Source: Capra hircus
Lineage: Eukaryota > Chordata > Mammalia > Artiodactyla > Bovidae
Length of the DNA: 64,000 bases
Assembly: GCF_001704415.2 (NCBI RefSeq)
Contig: NC_030836.1
Coordinates: forward strand, 27,688,001 to 27,752,000
Reading direction: 5' to 3'
The notes under the pieces were generated by a model, which worked only from the letters and a program-made list of their open reading frames with translations, was not told the origin of the DNA and searched no databases. Position numbers and translations under genes: made by a program. Positions 1 to 10,935 of this stretch are shown here, piece by piece (the first letter of the stretch is position 1; each line of letters starts with the position of its first letter).

Positions 1-84
1 GGGGCTGGGGGGTTGGGGTCAGGCCTTCCGGTGTACACAGCTGTGGCCTGGACAGGATGAGGTTTGGGAAGGGGCTACACTCAC

Positions 85-242
85 CGAGTGCCGCCCTGGC
101 TGCAGGGCCAGGGGTTTCTCATCCTTCCACCATGAGACAGTGGGCTCTGGGTGGCCCCAGGGTGGCTCGCACTGCAGAAGCACCTGCTCGCCCACTGCAG
201 CCACTGTGTCCCGAGGCTGGACCTGGAAATCCTCCTGGAGGA
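85..242 (-). CDS. ROBO4: ROBO4 coding exon 3 (first half of Ig domain 2)
   Basis: 158 bases between acceptor CAG (245-243) and donor GTGAGT (84-79). Phase 1 in, phase 0 out. It encodes LQEDFQVQPRDTVAAVGEQV, then LLQCEPPWGHPEP and VSWWKDEKPLALQPGRHS. The second Ig2 cysteine must be in the next exon, which is outside the window. Confidence 0.93.
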
Positions 243-1419
243 CTGTGAGGAGGACAGAGGGCTGGCACGCAGCAGGCCCCAGCCCTTCCATCCAGGCCCC
301 ACCTTGGCACTGCCAACCTGCTCTGTATAACCTACCCTTGGGCTCTGCCTTGTGCTAAACTCTTCAGAGCCCCACCTCCCAGGTCTCCCATCTAGGACCG
401 CCCCGTACCCAGCCCTCCCCTCCCAAGTCTCCCCACCCAGGCCTCACCAGCCATGGACAGCCGTGCGCCCCGGCTCACTGCTGTGCCCAGCCGGTTGCTG
501 GCCTCACAGGTGTAGACTCCCAGGTCCGTGGATCGGGTGCGGTCATCGTGGGCACGTCCCCGGGGAGGGGGCCGCAGAAGCAGGAGGGTTCCGTCCGGGA
601 GGAGGTGGTGAACGTCTGGGGGCACCATGCTCAGGGGGTGCCCGTCCAGCAGCCAGCGGATGGTGGGAGGTGGCTGACCTGAGGCCCGGCAGCTCATCCT
701 GGCCGGGTCGGGGCCCTGGAACAGCTGGTCCTCAGGATGGACTAGGATCTGGGGTGGGAAATCCTGGGCCATACTTCCTGGGGAGAGAAAAGGAGGCGGG
801 GCCCAGTCCGACTACCAGTAGGGCCCCCAAACCCCTGCATGTCTCATCTGCCTCCTCGTGTCTGAAAACGAGTTCCCAAATAACATACTGGGGACATGAG
901 GGCGATCTGGTTGTCACATTTGTCACCCCAGGGTTGCCTCGGCTGATCTGGCTGGCTAGGCGGGCGTCCCCTTCTTCCCTCACCACTCTGTGTGTGTCCC
1001 TCCCGAAGCTATGCTATCAGGCAAAGAGGACGACTGTCCATGATAGAGAAGGACCGGTCTTCAGTCAAGACTACAAGCTGTGCTCTCCTGCTAGCACCTC
1101 CAAACAAGCTCCTAGATAACATGCTGGGAGGGAGGCGAGAGGGTCAGTGTGCACGCGTGGCACGCAGTGAGGGCCTGTGGAGCTCTCAGTCTGTTTGTCT
1201 CTCTGTCTCACACTTAACAGCACCACCATCATCATCATCATTGTCTCTGCTACCCCCTCCGCCAAAGGGAAACAGGCGTAAGGGCCTCCCCCACCTCAGC
1301 CAGGACTTGGATCAGGGGTGCGCGGCTAGGAGCGGGGAGGCCCAGCCGTACTCACCCGTGAGGAGCAGGAGAGGCAGGGCCCAGTGGACCCTGAGGAGGC
1401 ACGCTCCTCCAGAGCCCAT
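85..1419 (-). CDS. ROBO4: ROBO4 (roundabout guidance receptor 4), 5' part, three coding exons
   Basis: ROBO4 is a single-pass receptor of endothelium that supports vessel stability and guidance. Three minus-strand exons join in frame to the first 184 residues: 1419-1356, 777-448 and 242-85. All have GT/AG borders, and the phases (1, 1, 0) fit. The start codon at 1419 begins a leader (MGSGGACLLRVHWALPLLLL) rich in leucine, as expected for a signal peptide. Next comes Ig domain 1, with its cysteine pair in MSCRAS and YTCEAS, and the start of Ig domain 2 (LLQCEPPWGHPEPTVSWW). The order and wording match the mammalian ROBO4 amino terminus as I remember it; ROBO1-3 are longer and differ here. The rest of Ig2, the fibronectin domains, membrane segment and tail lie beyond the left edge. 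Confidence 0.95.
448..777 (-). CDS. ROBO4: ROBO4 coding exon 2 (Ig domain 1)
   Basis: 330 bases between acceptor CCCCAG (783-778) and donor GTGAG (447-443), phase 1 to phase 1. It encodes the mature amino terminus (MAQDFPPQILVHP) and Ig domain 1, with Cys in MSCRAS, Trp in TIRWLLDG and Cys in GVYTCEAS. This is the expected single-exon Ig unit of the roundabout family. Confidence 0.95.
1356..1419 (-). CDS. ROBO4: ROBO4 coding exon 1 (signal peptide)
   Basis: Sixty-four coding bases from the ATG at 1419 to the donor GTGAG at 1355-1351, ending in phase 1. It encodes the hydrophobic leader, with a run of four leucines. Non-coding exon sequence continues upstream (higher coordinates) to a transcription start that I cannot place exactly. 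Confidence 0.93.
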
Positions 1420-1600
1420 GGCTGCTCTCGGGGCTCTGAGCTCGTCCGCAGCACTTGGTCCTACTGCTCTGAGCTCATAGCGGCGGGGGAAGGAGGGGCG
1501 GGGCGGGCTGGTGGTGGTTGTTTGTGACCGAGACTCTGCCCCAGGAGGGAAGCAGCTTTGAGGAAACCGATGCTTCCTGCCCGGGCTTCAGGGCCTTGGA
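1420..1600 (-). promoter_or_regulatory. ROBO4: Probable ROBO4 promoter and 5' UTR region
   Basis: Directly upstream of the ROBO4 start codon lie GC boxes (ggggcggggcgggc, 1494-1507) and opposed ETS-core motifs (aggaa at 1561-1565, ttcctg at 1574-1579). I see no TATA box. Published work on human ROBO4 describes a TATA-less promoter driven by SP1 and the ETS factor GABP, so the arrangement fits. That these particular motifs are used is inference. Confidence 0.55.
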
Positions 1601-1999
1601 GAACTGGGAGGAGACCAGAGGAGACAGGCTCTATGACCTTGACCCGCATAACCTCTGACTCTAACCTCAAACCCTAGTCTGGGATTTCCTAGAGGTAATC
1701 CTAACTGTAACTCCAGCAGTTTTGATCCTTTAACTCCAAGCCTCTAGTGAACCATTCAATCCCAATCCCAATTCCTTTGTTTCCCGATTACTCCTCACCC
1801 CTACTCCACTGCTCGAGTGGATTAGAAACCCAGCGCTGAGATCTCAGGGCACGGGCATTCTGAGGCTAAGGGTAGAGAAAAGCGACAAGGAAGAAAACGG
1901 TGTGGGGGACAGTGTCTCATGTCCATTTCCCAGGGAGAGGTGGGGTGGTAAGCCAGAAGATAAGCAAGATAAGAGACTCTGGGACAGTCTGGGAGATGC

Positions 2000-2215
2000 C
2001 TACAGTTCACTCCTAGTCAGCCCAGAGACAGACAGATAAACTCCTGGGAGACCTTGGGCAAGTGACTTAACCCTTGAAAGTCAGTTTCCTTATTTGTAAA
2101 GAGGGAATAATAATAATAACAACAACAACCATAATAGTTCCTACCTTGAGAGATGAAATAAGAGAAGAGATGAAGCGTAAAATCAACCTAGTACAGTGCC
2201 TAATGCTTTGTAAGT
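2000..2215 (+). repeat. MIR SINE
   Basis: Contains the conserved MIR core: loss of accuracy around 'gggcaagtgacttaaccc', then 'cagtttccttatttgtaaa'. An AAT/AAC triplet tract at 2106-2130 expanded inside it. Confidence 0.75.
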
Positions 2216-2364
2216 GATCAGTAAAGCTTAGCCAGTACTGTGATTTATTTATTTTTATGCACACCCCATTACTGAAACTATTTGAGCATCCTTGGCTGGG
2301 ATATTTTTTTAGGCCCTGGAAGGATAGCTAAAGTAAATGACCTTTAAGAGTTTTTCCCAGCCCT

Positions 2365-2490
2365 GGGACTTCCCTGGTGGTCCAGTGGTTAGGAATCCAC
2401 CTTCCAATGCAGGGCGTGAGGGTTCGATCCCTGGTTCAGGAACTAAGGTCCCACATGCCTGCGGCAAAAAAATAAAATAAAAATAAAACA
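2365..2490 (+). repeat. CHR-type tRNA-Glu SINE with target-site duplication
   Basis: Starts 'ggacttccctggtggtccag', has the tRNA-like B box 'ggttcgatccctgg' and ends in an A-rich tail. A 14-bp duplication, ttttcccag(c/t)cctg, flanks it at 2352-2365 and 2491-2504 with one mismatch. Confidence 0.85.
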
Positions 2491-2504
2491 TTTTCCCAGT
2501 CCTG

Positions 2505-3862
2505 AAATATTGTGTTTATAGCAGACAGACCTGTAGCTTCTGAGCCTGCAATGTCAGCGCACACCCTGCTTCTCCCCACCCCCTCCCTAGAGATCCACTA
2601 CTCTCCCCTTTCAGAGCCCAGCTCCTGTTTACAGGTCTCTTCCTTCCAAATCTGGAATCTCAGATATTTCCTGGAGCTGTTCCCGGAAGACCAAGGCCAG
2701 GCTCTGGGGGCTCAGCGGAAGAATGTCCAGCCTTTGTTCCCCATTGTTCCTGGCCAGCTCCTTTGTGGGGCCCCTAACCGAGCCGACTGCCTCCCTTCCT
2801 CCCCTGTCCCAGCCTGGTCTCCATGCCAGCCCCAGTCCCAGCCCCAGCCCCAGCCTTTATAGCCTCAAAGAGGAAAGCCTCCCTCACACCTTCTTCTCCC
2901 CTCAAATGCAGAACAAGTCTGATTAAGACAATCAGGGCAAGAGAACACTGTGTTCTCTACAAACTGGGCATTTCCAAGGGGTAAAGAACAGACAGAGTGA
3001 AAGTCACAGAGTGTCAGAGCTGGAAGAATAGGAATTGGTGTCAGAGAAGAGTTTGGTATTTCAGAAGTGGAGGAGCAAAGGGAAGTGATGAATTCCACGG
3101 GGCGTGCAGGGTATATGCATGCCAGGCAGAGCAGAGTAGAATTTATGGGGTCAAGGATCTGTGGGGCCAGCATGATGAAGGGGGTATTCAGATGGAGACT
3201 GAAGTCAGCCAAGGATGAGCAAGTATTAGGGAAATTAAATAGTTTTGTCTAGGCTTCAGAGACAAAGCAGAGCAGGCCTTGCACCTTGCCTCTAACCTGC
3301 CTGAACACTGCCCTGACTGCGAGTGCCCTGACTGCCTGATGCGAGTGCAAGGCTTGTGGCACCATAGATAAGATAGGGGACAAATCTTGACATTTTTGAG
3401 CCCTTGGAGTGGGGGTGGTCAACCAAGCCCCAGGCTTAACAACATTCCAAGTTTTACAAGACAAACAAATGGCATTAACAAAAAGCCAGAGATGCAATTT
3501 GCTCAGATTGATGATGATATCAGTTTGCATCTGGGAACCCCAAAAAGCAATCTTTGAAGTTTCACATACTGAGCAGATGAGCTGCCTGGGACCTTTTCCC
3601 AAGTGGGACTCCAGATGTGCTATGGCAGGGGACTTCCCAGCGCTATTTGAGTCTGGATGTTGGTCAAAACCCAATTTGCTGAAGTATCCTCTAGTTTCTA
3701 TTTCGCCTTTCTTTTAATGTTACTATACCGAAAGTAAGCTAGGTAATTCTCTAATAAATATTGGTATTGTTTATTTGTGTATAACAAGTGGTTTATTTTG
3801 TTAACATAACCTTTGAACCTGAGATGAAAGTGAAAACTTTGGCAAAACGACAAGGAAGGATG
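2505..3862. other. Non-coding stretch, no gene seen
   Basis: Mostly unrecognised sequence. A short CCCAGC-type hexanucleotide run lies near 2823-2853. Open frames up to 141 codons on either strand have no recognisable motifs or splice context. Confidence 0.5.
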
Positions 3863-3865
3863 GAT

Positions 3866-4136
3866 TTACTGCTGCTGCTGCTAAGTCGCTTCAGTCATGT
3901 CCGACTCTGTGCGACACCATAGACGGCAGCCCACCAGGCTCCCCCGTCCCTGGGTTTCTCCAGGCAAGAACACTGGAGTGGGTTGCCATTTTCTTCTCCA
4001 ATGCATGAAAGTGACAACTGAAAGTGAAGTTGCTCAGTCGTGTCTGACTCTTAGCGACCCCATGGACTGCAGCCCACCAGGCTCCTCTGTCCATGGGATT
4101 TTCCAGGCAAGAGTACTGGAGTGGGCTGCCATTGGA
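3866..4136 (-). repeat. BOV-A2 SINE (dimer)
   Basis: Two A-monomers joined by the GAAAGTGA linker, with a gctgctgctgct tail at the left end, so the element reads on the minus strand. A 10-bp duplication, gatttactgc, flanks it at 3863-3872 and 4137-4146. Confidence 0.9.
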
Positions 4137-4146
4137 GATTTACTGC

Positions 4147-5952
4147 ACATCCAGCCAATTTGGGATTTCCCAGGTCCAGAGCCCCTCAAGCCTGTCTGAC
4201 TCTGTGACTGCCTGCCCTGCAGGAATGTTGCCATTAGCAGTCCTCTCTGGTCTCTTTGCCTTATACATTGGACTTGGGGAGACTAACCAAGTTCTTTCCT
4301 AATGATTTAATGGCAGCTTGCTTTGACTCAAATCTCTACACTCTAGAAAGATGGTGTGTTTCTCTTGAGGAAAAGGACAAGTCTCAAAGGAATTCAGATT
4401 CATGACTAGGTGGTCCTCAGGTGGCTAGGAATGGGCAGGTGACTCAGGGAGAAGTGCCTGGAGGCTCTGCAGCTGGGAGAGGACTCCCTGCCCCACTGTC
4501 ACATGATCCCTCCCTAGAGATGCTGTTAACACAGCCTCTTTCCTTTCCCAGACTCTGCAGACCCAAGTGCTAAGAACTGATGGGGATTGAAGGGTCCCTT
4601 CCCTCTGAGCTGTTCCTCTGGATATTAAGGCTTTCTCCTCTCTCAATTCAAGCATCCAGGGCCTTCAGGGATCCGTGGAGTGAAGGCCAAGGGGACTTCC
4701 CAATAGCAAGGCGTGTCTGGATGGCTCCTAGAGGTCGTGATGCTCATTTCCAGCAATCTGCCCCCCACCCCCCCGCATCCTGATTGTCTCATTCCCACAC
4801 ACTAAGGAAGAGCTGACAGTGTGAGTCATGGGGATGACGTTGGTGGATGGGAGCTGCCTCCAGCTGTTTCGAGAAGGCTCTGCTTTGGGACCCTGGTGAT
4901 CTGACAAGTGACCACTTAAAACAGTATCTTCCTTACTTTCTGGTCTTAGAGTTTTGTGTTTTTGTAACTCTTTGATTGCTTGTAAGAGGGAAGAGAGAGG
5001 AAAGAGATTGTAAGGTGCTCTTTATAAGGACCCTCCAGAGGACATTTCTTCCTACCTCCAGCTCCTGGCTTCTCTGGCTTCTTCTGTGTTTTCTGGAAAT
5101 GAAGCCAAGGCTCCTGCTGACCAGGCTGGTGGGGTAAATGGTACTAATTCAGGTGGGATTAGATGTTGCAGTCCTGGGTCCACCTCTTGTTGGCAGAGGG
5201 ACCTTGAAAAAGTCATCTCTGAGCCCTATTTTCTTCATCTGTAAATTTTCTGTATGAGGTTTGAGGACAGTGGTGCTTTGAAAACACTAGGTATGCGTGC
5301 AAACCAGCCCTTGACTATTCTGGAAAGGGTATAGCCCCTCGCTGACCGCTAGAACCATAGCCCCCACCACCCAGGACACTCTCTTTGGCCGTGAGATCCT
5401 ACCCTTTCTGTCTTCTTGTTTTTGGTCTGTTTCCCTCTTTGTGTGAGTTTGGCCCCAATTTCCAAATCCTCCCCTGTTCCAAGATGCCAAGGGTCGGAGG
5501 GAAGTTGAGACAAAAGAGAAGACAGGAATGATCTCCTCTTAGCCGAAGAGGAAGTTGCCCAGACATCATTTCACTGGCTGAGCTTCTGTCCCCTCATTCC
5601 TGGGCAATTTCAGTGTCCATGTGGAAATCACGTCTAATACTCACAACTCCACAGTTTCTTGACTTCCTTAGCACCAGTGTCTGTGAGTCACATCTAGATC
5701 ACACATTGGAGATTGGAACAAGTGGAGATTTCAAAGGCTGTTGATGTCAGTATTTGTCTGCTCATGTGTCCAAGAAGAAAAAAGACCAGACCAGTTATTG
5801 TACTTTGTGTTCAGCTTGTCAATGCCTAACTCCGCACCCCCACCCCCACCACCAACCCGGCTAAAGAAATGACCACCAGGAACACACTTGTTGTTAACAT
5901 GTTGAAGTTCTTACTCTTTGCAGCTAAGGGCATGCATATCATGGGGTGCCTC
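4147..5952. other. Non-coding stretch, one weak MIR
   Basis: No gene seen. A MIR-like segment at about 5160-5265 (…ggcagagggaccttgaaaaag, then tcttcatctgtaaa) is the only repeat I recognise. C-rich tracts occur near 4763 and 5835. Confidence 0.45.
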
Positions 5953-5964
5953 AGTAAGAAGGTG

Positions 5965-6165
5965 CATTTGTGCTAAGTCAAGTCTGATTCTGTGACCCCA
6001 TGGACTGTAGCCCACCAGGCTCCTCTGCCTGTGGGATTTCCCAGGCAAGAATACTGGAGTGGGTCACCAGTTCTTTCTTCAGGAGATCTGTCCAACCCAG
6101 AGATTGAACCTGTGACTCCTGCTTGGCAGGCAGATTCTTTACCACTGGGCCGCCTGGGAAGCTCT
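5965..6165 (-). repeat. Bov-tA SINE
   Basis: Minus-strand Bov-tA: the A-monomer, then the tRNA-like head ending 'gccgcctgggaagctc'. A perfect 12-bp duplication, agtaagaaggtg, lies at 5953-5964 and 6166-6177. Confidence 0.9.
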
Positions 6166-6199
6166 AGTAAGAAGGTGTCAGAACCTATGATAAGATTTG

Positions 6200-7255
6200 G
6201 GTTTTGACTGGGTAATAGGAAGCGGAGCTTTGGTCTAAATTGGTTGCTTTTGGGGATCTGGGACAATTCAATGATTCTTTGCAGCAGAATGTCTTTAATA
6301 ATTTCCTTACTATGTAGTATATCAAATGGTTCTTTTTCTTCCTCTTCTATTATAAACATTACTGCTCTGAATCTTTATTTTGTATGTCTCCCAGTATAAT
6401 TAAGATTTTCTTTACAGAATACCTAAACCTAGTTGTCGAATTTCTGGGTCTGTCTTAGGGCATACAAATTTCAATTTCAGATGCTAAAGACGAATTGTTT
6501 TCCAAATCAGTTGATTGCCCCAATGTCCTTAAAGTCACATCTTCATAATAGTTGGTGGATTTCTTAGTTTTTGACAATCTAGGATGCAAAATAATATTTT
6601 ATTGTTGTCTTAATTTGCATTTTCCTGATTAAATAATGAAGCTAAGCATCTTTTCAAGTGTTATCCACCATTTGTGTTTTTCACCTGAAAAGTATTTATT
6701 TCTATCTATTGCTCATTTTTCTGTTGCTTATTTGTCTTTTTCTCAATAACTTTCAAGAGTTTTATATAGCCTGGAAAATAATTCTCTGTGAATTAGAGAT
6801 ATTGCGAGAACAAGTTTGGCCTCATATTTTCTCTTTCTTTATGCTGTAATAGATGTTCTTAATTTTTCATAGATATATTTATTAATATTTATTTTATGTT
6901 TAGTGCATTTTTTTCTGTTTTTGAAGAAATTTTTCTCTATACTAAAATAAGGAAATATTCTCCCATTGGTTCTTCTAAATATATTCAAGTTTTACTTTTA
7001 AGTATTTGATCTATTGTGAATTGATTATTTTTTAGGGCTTGAGGTAGGGATATACCTTTTTTGTTTTCCAGGTGGTAACCAGTTATCCCAGCATGACTTA
7101 CTGCTTAGTCCCCAGTGACCTGCAAGTATTCCTTGATCACACATCAAATACCCATATATACATGCATAGCTTGTTTCATGGTCTATTTGTCTAATTCTGC
7201 ATGAATCCCATGCTATCTCAGTTACTAGAGGTGTATAATGTTTTGCTATCTGGTA
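6200..7255 (-). repeat. Old L1 fragment, antisense
   Basis: AT-rich text with the antisense L1 signature 'taatttgcattttcctgatt' followed by 'agcatcttttcaagtg', typical of the 3' part of mammalian L1. It is heavily mutated and has no coding capacity. Borders are approximate. Confidence 0.5.
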
Positions 7256-7433
7256 GGCTTCACTTTCACTTTTCACTTTCATGCATTGGAGAAGGAAATG
7301 GCAACCCACTCTAGTATTCTTGCCTGGAGACTCCCAGGGACAGAGGAGCCTGGTGGGCTGCCGTCTATGGGATCACACAGAGTCAGACAAAACTGAAATG
7401 ACTTAGCAGCAGCAGCAGCAGCAGCAGCAGCAG
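7256..7433 (+). repeat. BOV-A2 SINE, 3' half
   Basis: Begins in the linker (cacttttcactttcatgc), runs through one A-monomer and ends in an expanded GCA tract (7405-7432) formed from the normal 3' tail. Confidence 0.85.
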
Positions 7434-7609
7434 AGTGAATGCTCCTCGGTTACTTTCCAAAGCTGTCTTGCCTATCTTTGCACCTTTAGCTTATCAAGTC
7501 CTTGAAAACTTTGTGGAATTGAAATTGAATGCATAGGAAAAACTGACATCTCATAACATTAAGTCTTCCTATTCATGAACGTGTACACCTGTTAATTTAT
7601 TTGGTTCTT

Positions 7610-8472
7610 CTTTATTTATTTAAATTATTTAAAAAAAATATTTCTTTATTTATTTTGCTGCATCAGGTCTTAGTTGTGACACATGGATCTTCTGTTATGG
7701 CCCTCACACCCTCTAGTTGCGGCCCTCACACCCTCTAGTTGTGGCCCTCACACTCTCTAATTGTGGCCCTCACATTCTCTAGTTGTGGCCCTCACACTCT
7801 CTAGTTGTGGCCCTCACACTCTCTAGTTGTGGCCCTCACACTCTCTAGTTGTGGCCTTCACACCCTCTAGTTGTAGCCCTCACACTCTTTAGTTGTGGCC
7901 GTCAGGCCCACTAGTTGTGGCCCTCACACTCTCTAGTTGTGGCCCTCACACCCTCTAGTTGTGGCTCTCACACCTGGTTGTGGCCCTCAGACCCTCTAGT
8001 TGTGGCCCTCACACTCTCTAGTTGTGGCCCTCACACTCTCTAGTTGTGGCCCTCACACCCTCTAGTTGTGGTCCTCACACCCTCTAGTTGTGGCTCTCAC
8101 ACCTGGTTGTGGCCCTCACCCTCTCTAGTTGTGGCCCTCACACCCTCTCTAGTTGTGGCCCTCACCCTCTCTAGTTGTGGCCCTCACTCTCTCTAGTTGT
8201 GGCCCTCACCCTCTCTAGTTGTGGCCCTCACACCCTCTCTAGTTGTGGCCCTCACCCTCTCTAGTTGTGGCCCTCACCCTCTCTAGTTGTGGCCCTCACT
8301 CTCTCTAGTTGTGGCCCTCACACTCTCTAGTTGTGGCCCTCACACCCTCTAGTTGTGGAGCTGGCTTAGTGGCTCCATGCCTGTGGGATCTTGGTTCCCT
8401 GACCAGGGATTGAACCTGCATCCCCTGCATTGAGGGCAGATTCTTAACCACTGGATCATCAGGAAAGTCCCT
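7610..8472 (-). repeat. CHR-type SINE split by a minisatellite
   Basis: The minus-strand SINE can be followed from its A-rich tail (ttatttattttgctgcatcagg, 7648-7669) to its tRNA-like head (accactggatcatcaggaaagtccc, ending near 8471). About 660 bp of tandem repeat fills its middle, where the family has internal 'agttgtggc'-type subrepeats. Confidence 0.7.
7690..8360. repeat. Minisatellite, about 22-bp unit, about 30 copies
   Basis: Repeats a unit with core agttgtggccctcaca. Early units are 22 bp. Later ones are 20-22 bp with 'ccctctct' variants. A shortened unit (cacctggttgtgg) recurs at 7971 and 8100, 129 bp apart, which marks a higher-order repeat. 'cacaccctctct' recurs at 8139 and 8229, 90 bp apart. 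Confidence 0.95.
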
Positions 8473-8917
8473 ACTTGGCTTTTCTTTAATGTTTAATAAA
8501 GCTTCATAATTTGCTCTATATAGGTACTGCACATATTTTGTTCAAAGTCTTTTTAGCCAAATTGTTAGACCTCCTGTTGAGATTATTAGCAAAGATAGAT
8601 GCAAGAATCTCTACCAACCTGTATGCTTGTCCCTTTGCAATACTAGCTGTCCCTCCCATAAGGAAGCAGAATCTTTTCCCAGACACCTTGAAGTTAGACT
8701 GACCTTGTGAGTCACTTTGACCAACAGAATATAGTGGAAGTGATATGTGGAACTTCTAGCTCTAAGCCTCAAAAGGTCTTGCAGCTTCTGTTCTTGAAAC
8801 ATTGCCCTGAGACTATTATATGAAGACCCTCAATTTACCCCCACAGAGTAAAAATGAGCTATTCTAGCTGATGCCTAAACCTGCTAGCCAACTGTAAATA
8901 CCAGTCACTAGACTTAG

Positions 8918-9181
8918 TGGCAACCCACTCCAGTACTCTTGCCTGGAAAACCCCATGGGCAGAGGAGCCTGGTAGGCTGCAGTCCATGGGGTCACGAAGA
9001 GTTGGACATGACTGAGCGACTTCATTTTCACTTTTCACTTTCCTGCATTGGAGAAGGAAATGGCAACCCACTCCAGTACTCTTGCCTGGAGAATCCCAGG
9101 GATGGAGGAGCCTGGTGGGCTGCCATCTATGGGGTCGTGCAGAGTCGGACACGATTGAAGTGACTTAGCAGCAGCAGCAGG
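8918..9181 (+). repeat. BOV-A2 SINE (dimer)
   Basis: Two A-monomers with the ttcactttt linker at about 9023-9043, ending in a GCA tail at 9168-9180. Plus orientation. Confidence 0.9.
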
Positions 9182-10111
9182 CTTGTGAGTGAGGCCACCT
9201 TAGACTCCAGCTGCAGTTCAAGAGGCCAGAGGATACAGTCACATAAATGACCTCATGCGGCACCTGCAAGTGAATTGCCTCGCTGGGTCCAGCCCTACCC
9301 ATTGACACAAAGAATTGTGATAGAATAAAATGGTTATTCTTTTAGGTCATTTAATGTTGGAGTGGCTTGCTACAGAGCAATAAAGAAACGAGACATTGTG
9401 ACATTATGCCTAGTAGTTCGTAGATTCCTTTCAAGTTTCTATATAGAAAATTTTGTAATCTAAATGAATTTGTGGCTTTTAAATTTCTCATCTTGATGCA
9501 TTTTGGTTTCTTTTTCTTGTTTTACCAGTACAATGTTGAAACCAGGAGTGAATATGAGTATCTTTGTTTAACGTCTTCATTTTAAAAGGAATAGATCTAA
9601 TGTTTCACAATTAGGAAGGAGGTTTGCTGTTGGTATTTTTTAGGTATTATTTATCAGGTTTTAGAAGTTTTTTATTTCTAGTTTGATAATGCTTTTATCA
9701 TTATTAAGTTCTCCAAATGTTTTTTCAGGTGTCTAGTTTGTCTCCTTTAATCTATTAATGTTGTGGGTATCATTTAGGAACTTTCTAATTTTAAATTATT
9801 CTTGCATTCCTGGCATAAATATAGTTTGGTCATGATATATACATCCCTTTTTAACACATTCCTAGATTCCTTTGCTTACATTTGTTTAGGGTATTTTGTA
9901 TGTATGTTTACGAGACTGGCTCATAATTTTTTCTCTCATACTTTCCTTGTCTCATTTTGTTATCAGGGTTTCACCAGTATCATGTAATGAGTTAAAGAGT
10001 ATTCACTCTGTGTTTATTTTCTGGAAGAGTTTGTATAACGTAGAAATTATCTGTTCCTTGAACAAATAGGAGGACCTACTTATAAGAGCATTTGAGCTAA
10101 TGTTTGCTTTG
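9182..10111. other. Non-coding AT-rich stretch
   Basis: No gene seen. Phrases such as 'aggtgtctagtttgtctcc' and 'ttctggaagagtttgtata' resemble an antisense old L1, but the match is too weak to place borders. Confidence 0.35.
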
Positions 10112-10935
10112 TTCAGTTCAGTTCAGTCGCTCAGTCGTGTCCGACTCTTTGAGACCCCATGAATCACAGCATGCCAGGCCTCCCTGTCCATCACCAACTC
10201 CCGGAGTTCATACAAACTCGCGTCCATCGAGTCAGTGATGCCATCCAGCCATCTCATCCTTGGTCATCCCCTTCTCCCCCTGCCCCCAATCCCTCCCAGC
10301 ATCAGAGTCTTTTCCAATGAGTCAACTCTTCGCATGAGGTGGCCAAAGTATTGGAGTTTCAGTTTTAACATTATTCTCTCCAAAGAAATCCCAGGACTGA
10401 TCTTTAGAATGGACTGGTTGGATCTCCTTGCAGTCCAAGGGACTCTCAAGAGTCTTCTCCAACACCACAGTTCAAAAGCCATCAATTCTTCAGTGCTCAG
10501 CCTTCTTCACAGTCCAACTCTCACATCCATACATGACCACAGGAAAAACCATAGCCTTGACTAGACAGACCTTAGTCAGCAAAGTAATGTCTCTGCTTTT
10601 GAATGTGCTATCTAGGTTGGTCATAACTTTTCTTCTGAGGAGGAAGCGTCTTTTAATTTCATGGCTGCAGTCACCATCTGCAGTGATTTTGGAGCCCCCC
10701 CAAAATAAAGTCTGACACTGTTTCCACTGTTTCCCCGTCTATTTCCCATGAAGTGATGGGACCGGATGCCATGATCTTCGTGTTCTGAATGTTGAGCTTT
10801 AAGCCAACTTTTTCACTCTCCACTTTCACTTTCATCAAGAGGCTTTTTAGTTCCTCTTCACTTTCTGCCATAAGCGTGGTGTCATCTGCGTATCTGAGGT
10901 TATTGATATTTCTCCCTGCAATCTTGATTCCAGAT
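10112..10935 (-). mobile_element. BovB LINE 3' fragment
   Basis: Starts with the inverted 3' tail (ttcagttcagttcagtcgctc) and runs through the antisense of the RT carboxy-terminal and 3' regions. It stops near 'attccag' at 10933 and is truncated on its 5' side. On the minus strand it still spells MAESEEELKSLLMKVKVESE, the segment just after the RT YADD motif. Frames are broken. Confidence 0.9.

Noticed and set aside
352..1119. 255-codon plus-strand open frame
   Set aside because: It runs antisense across ROBO4 exon 2 and its introns. GC-rich third positions of the real exon keep it open. It has no splice logic and no recognisable domain.
7690..8360. Tandem array considered as a CRISPR-like array
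   Set aside because: Units are adjacent without unique spacers, the host is a mammalian genome and the array lies within a SINE. It is a minisatellite.
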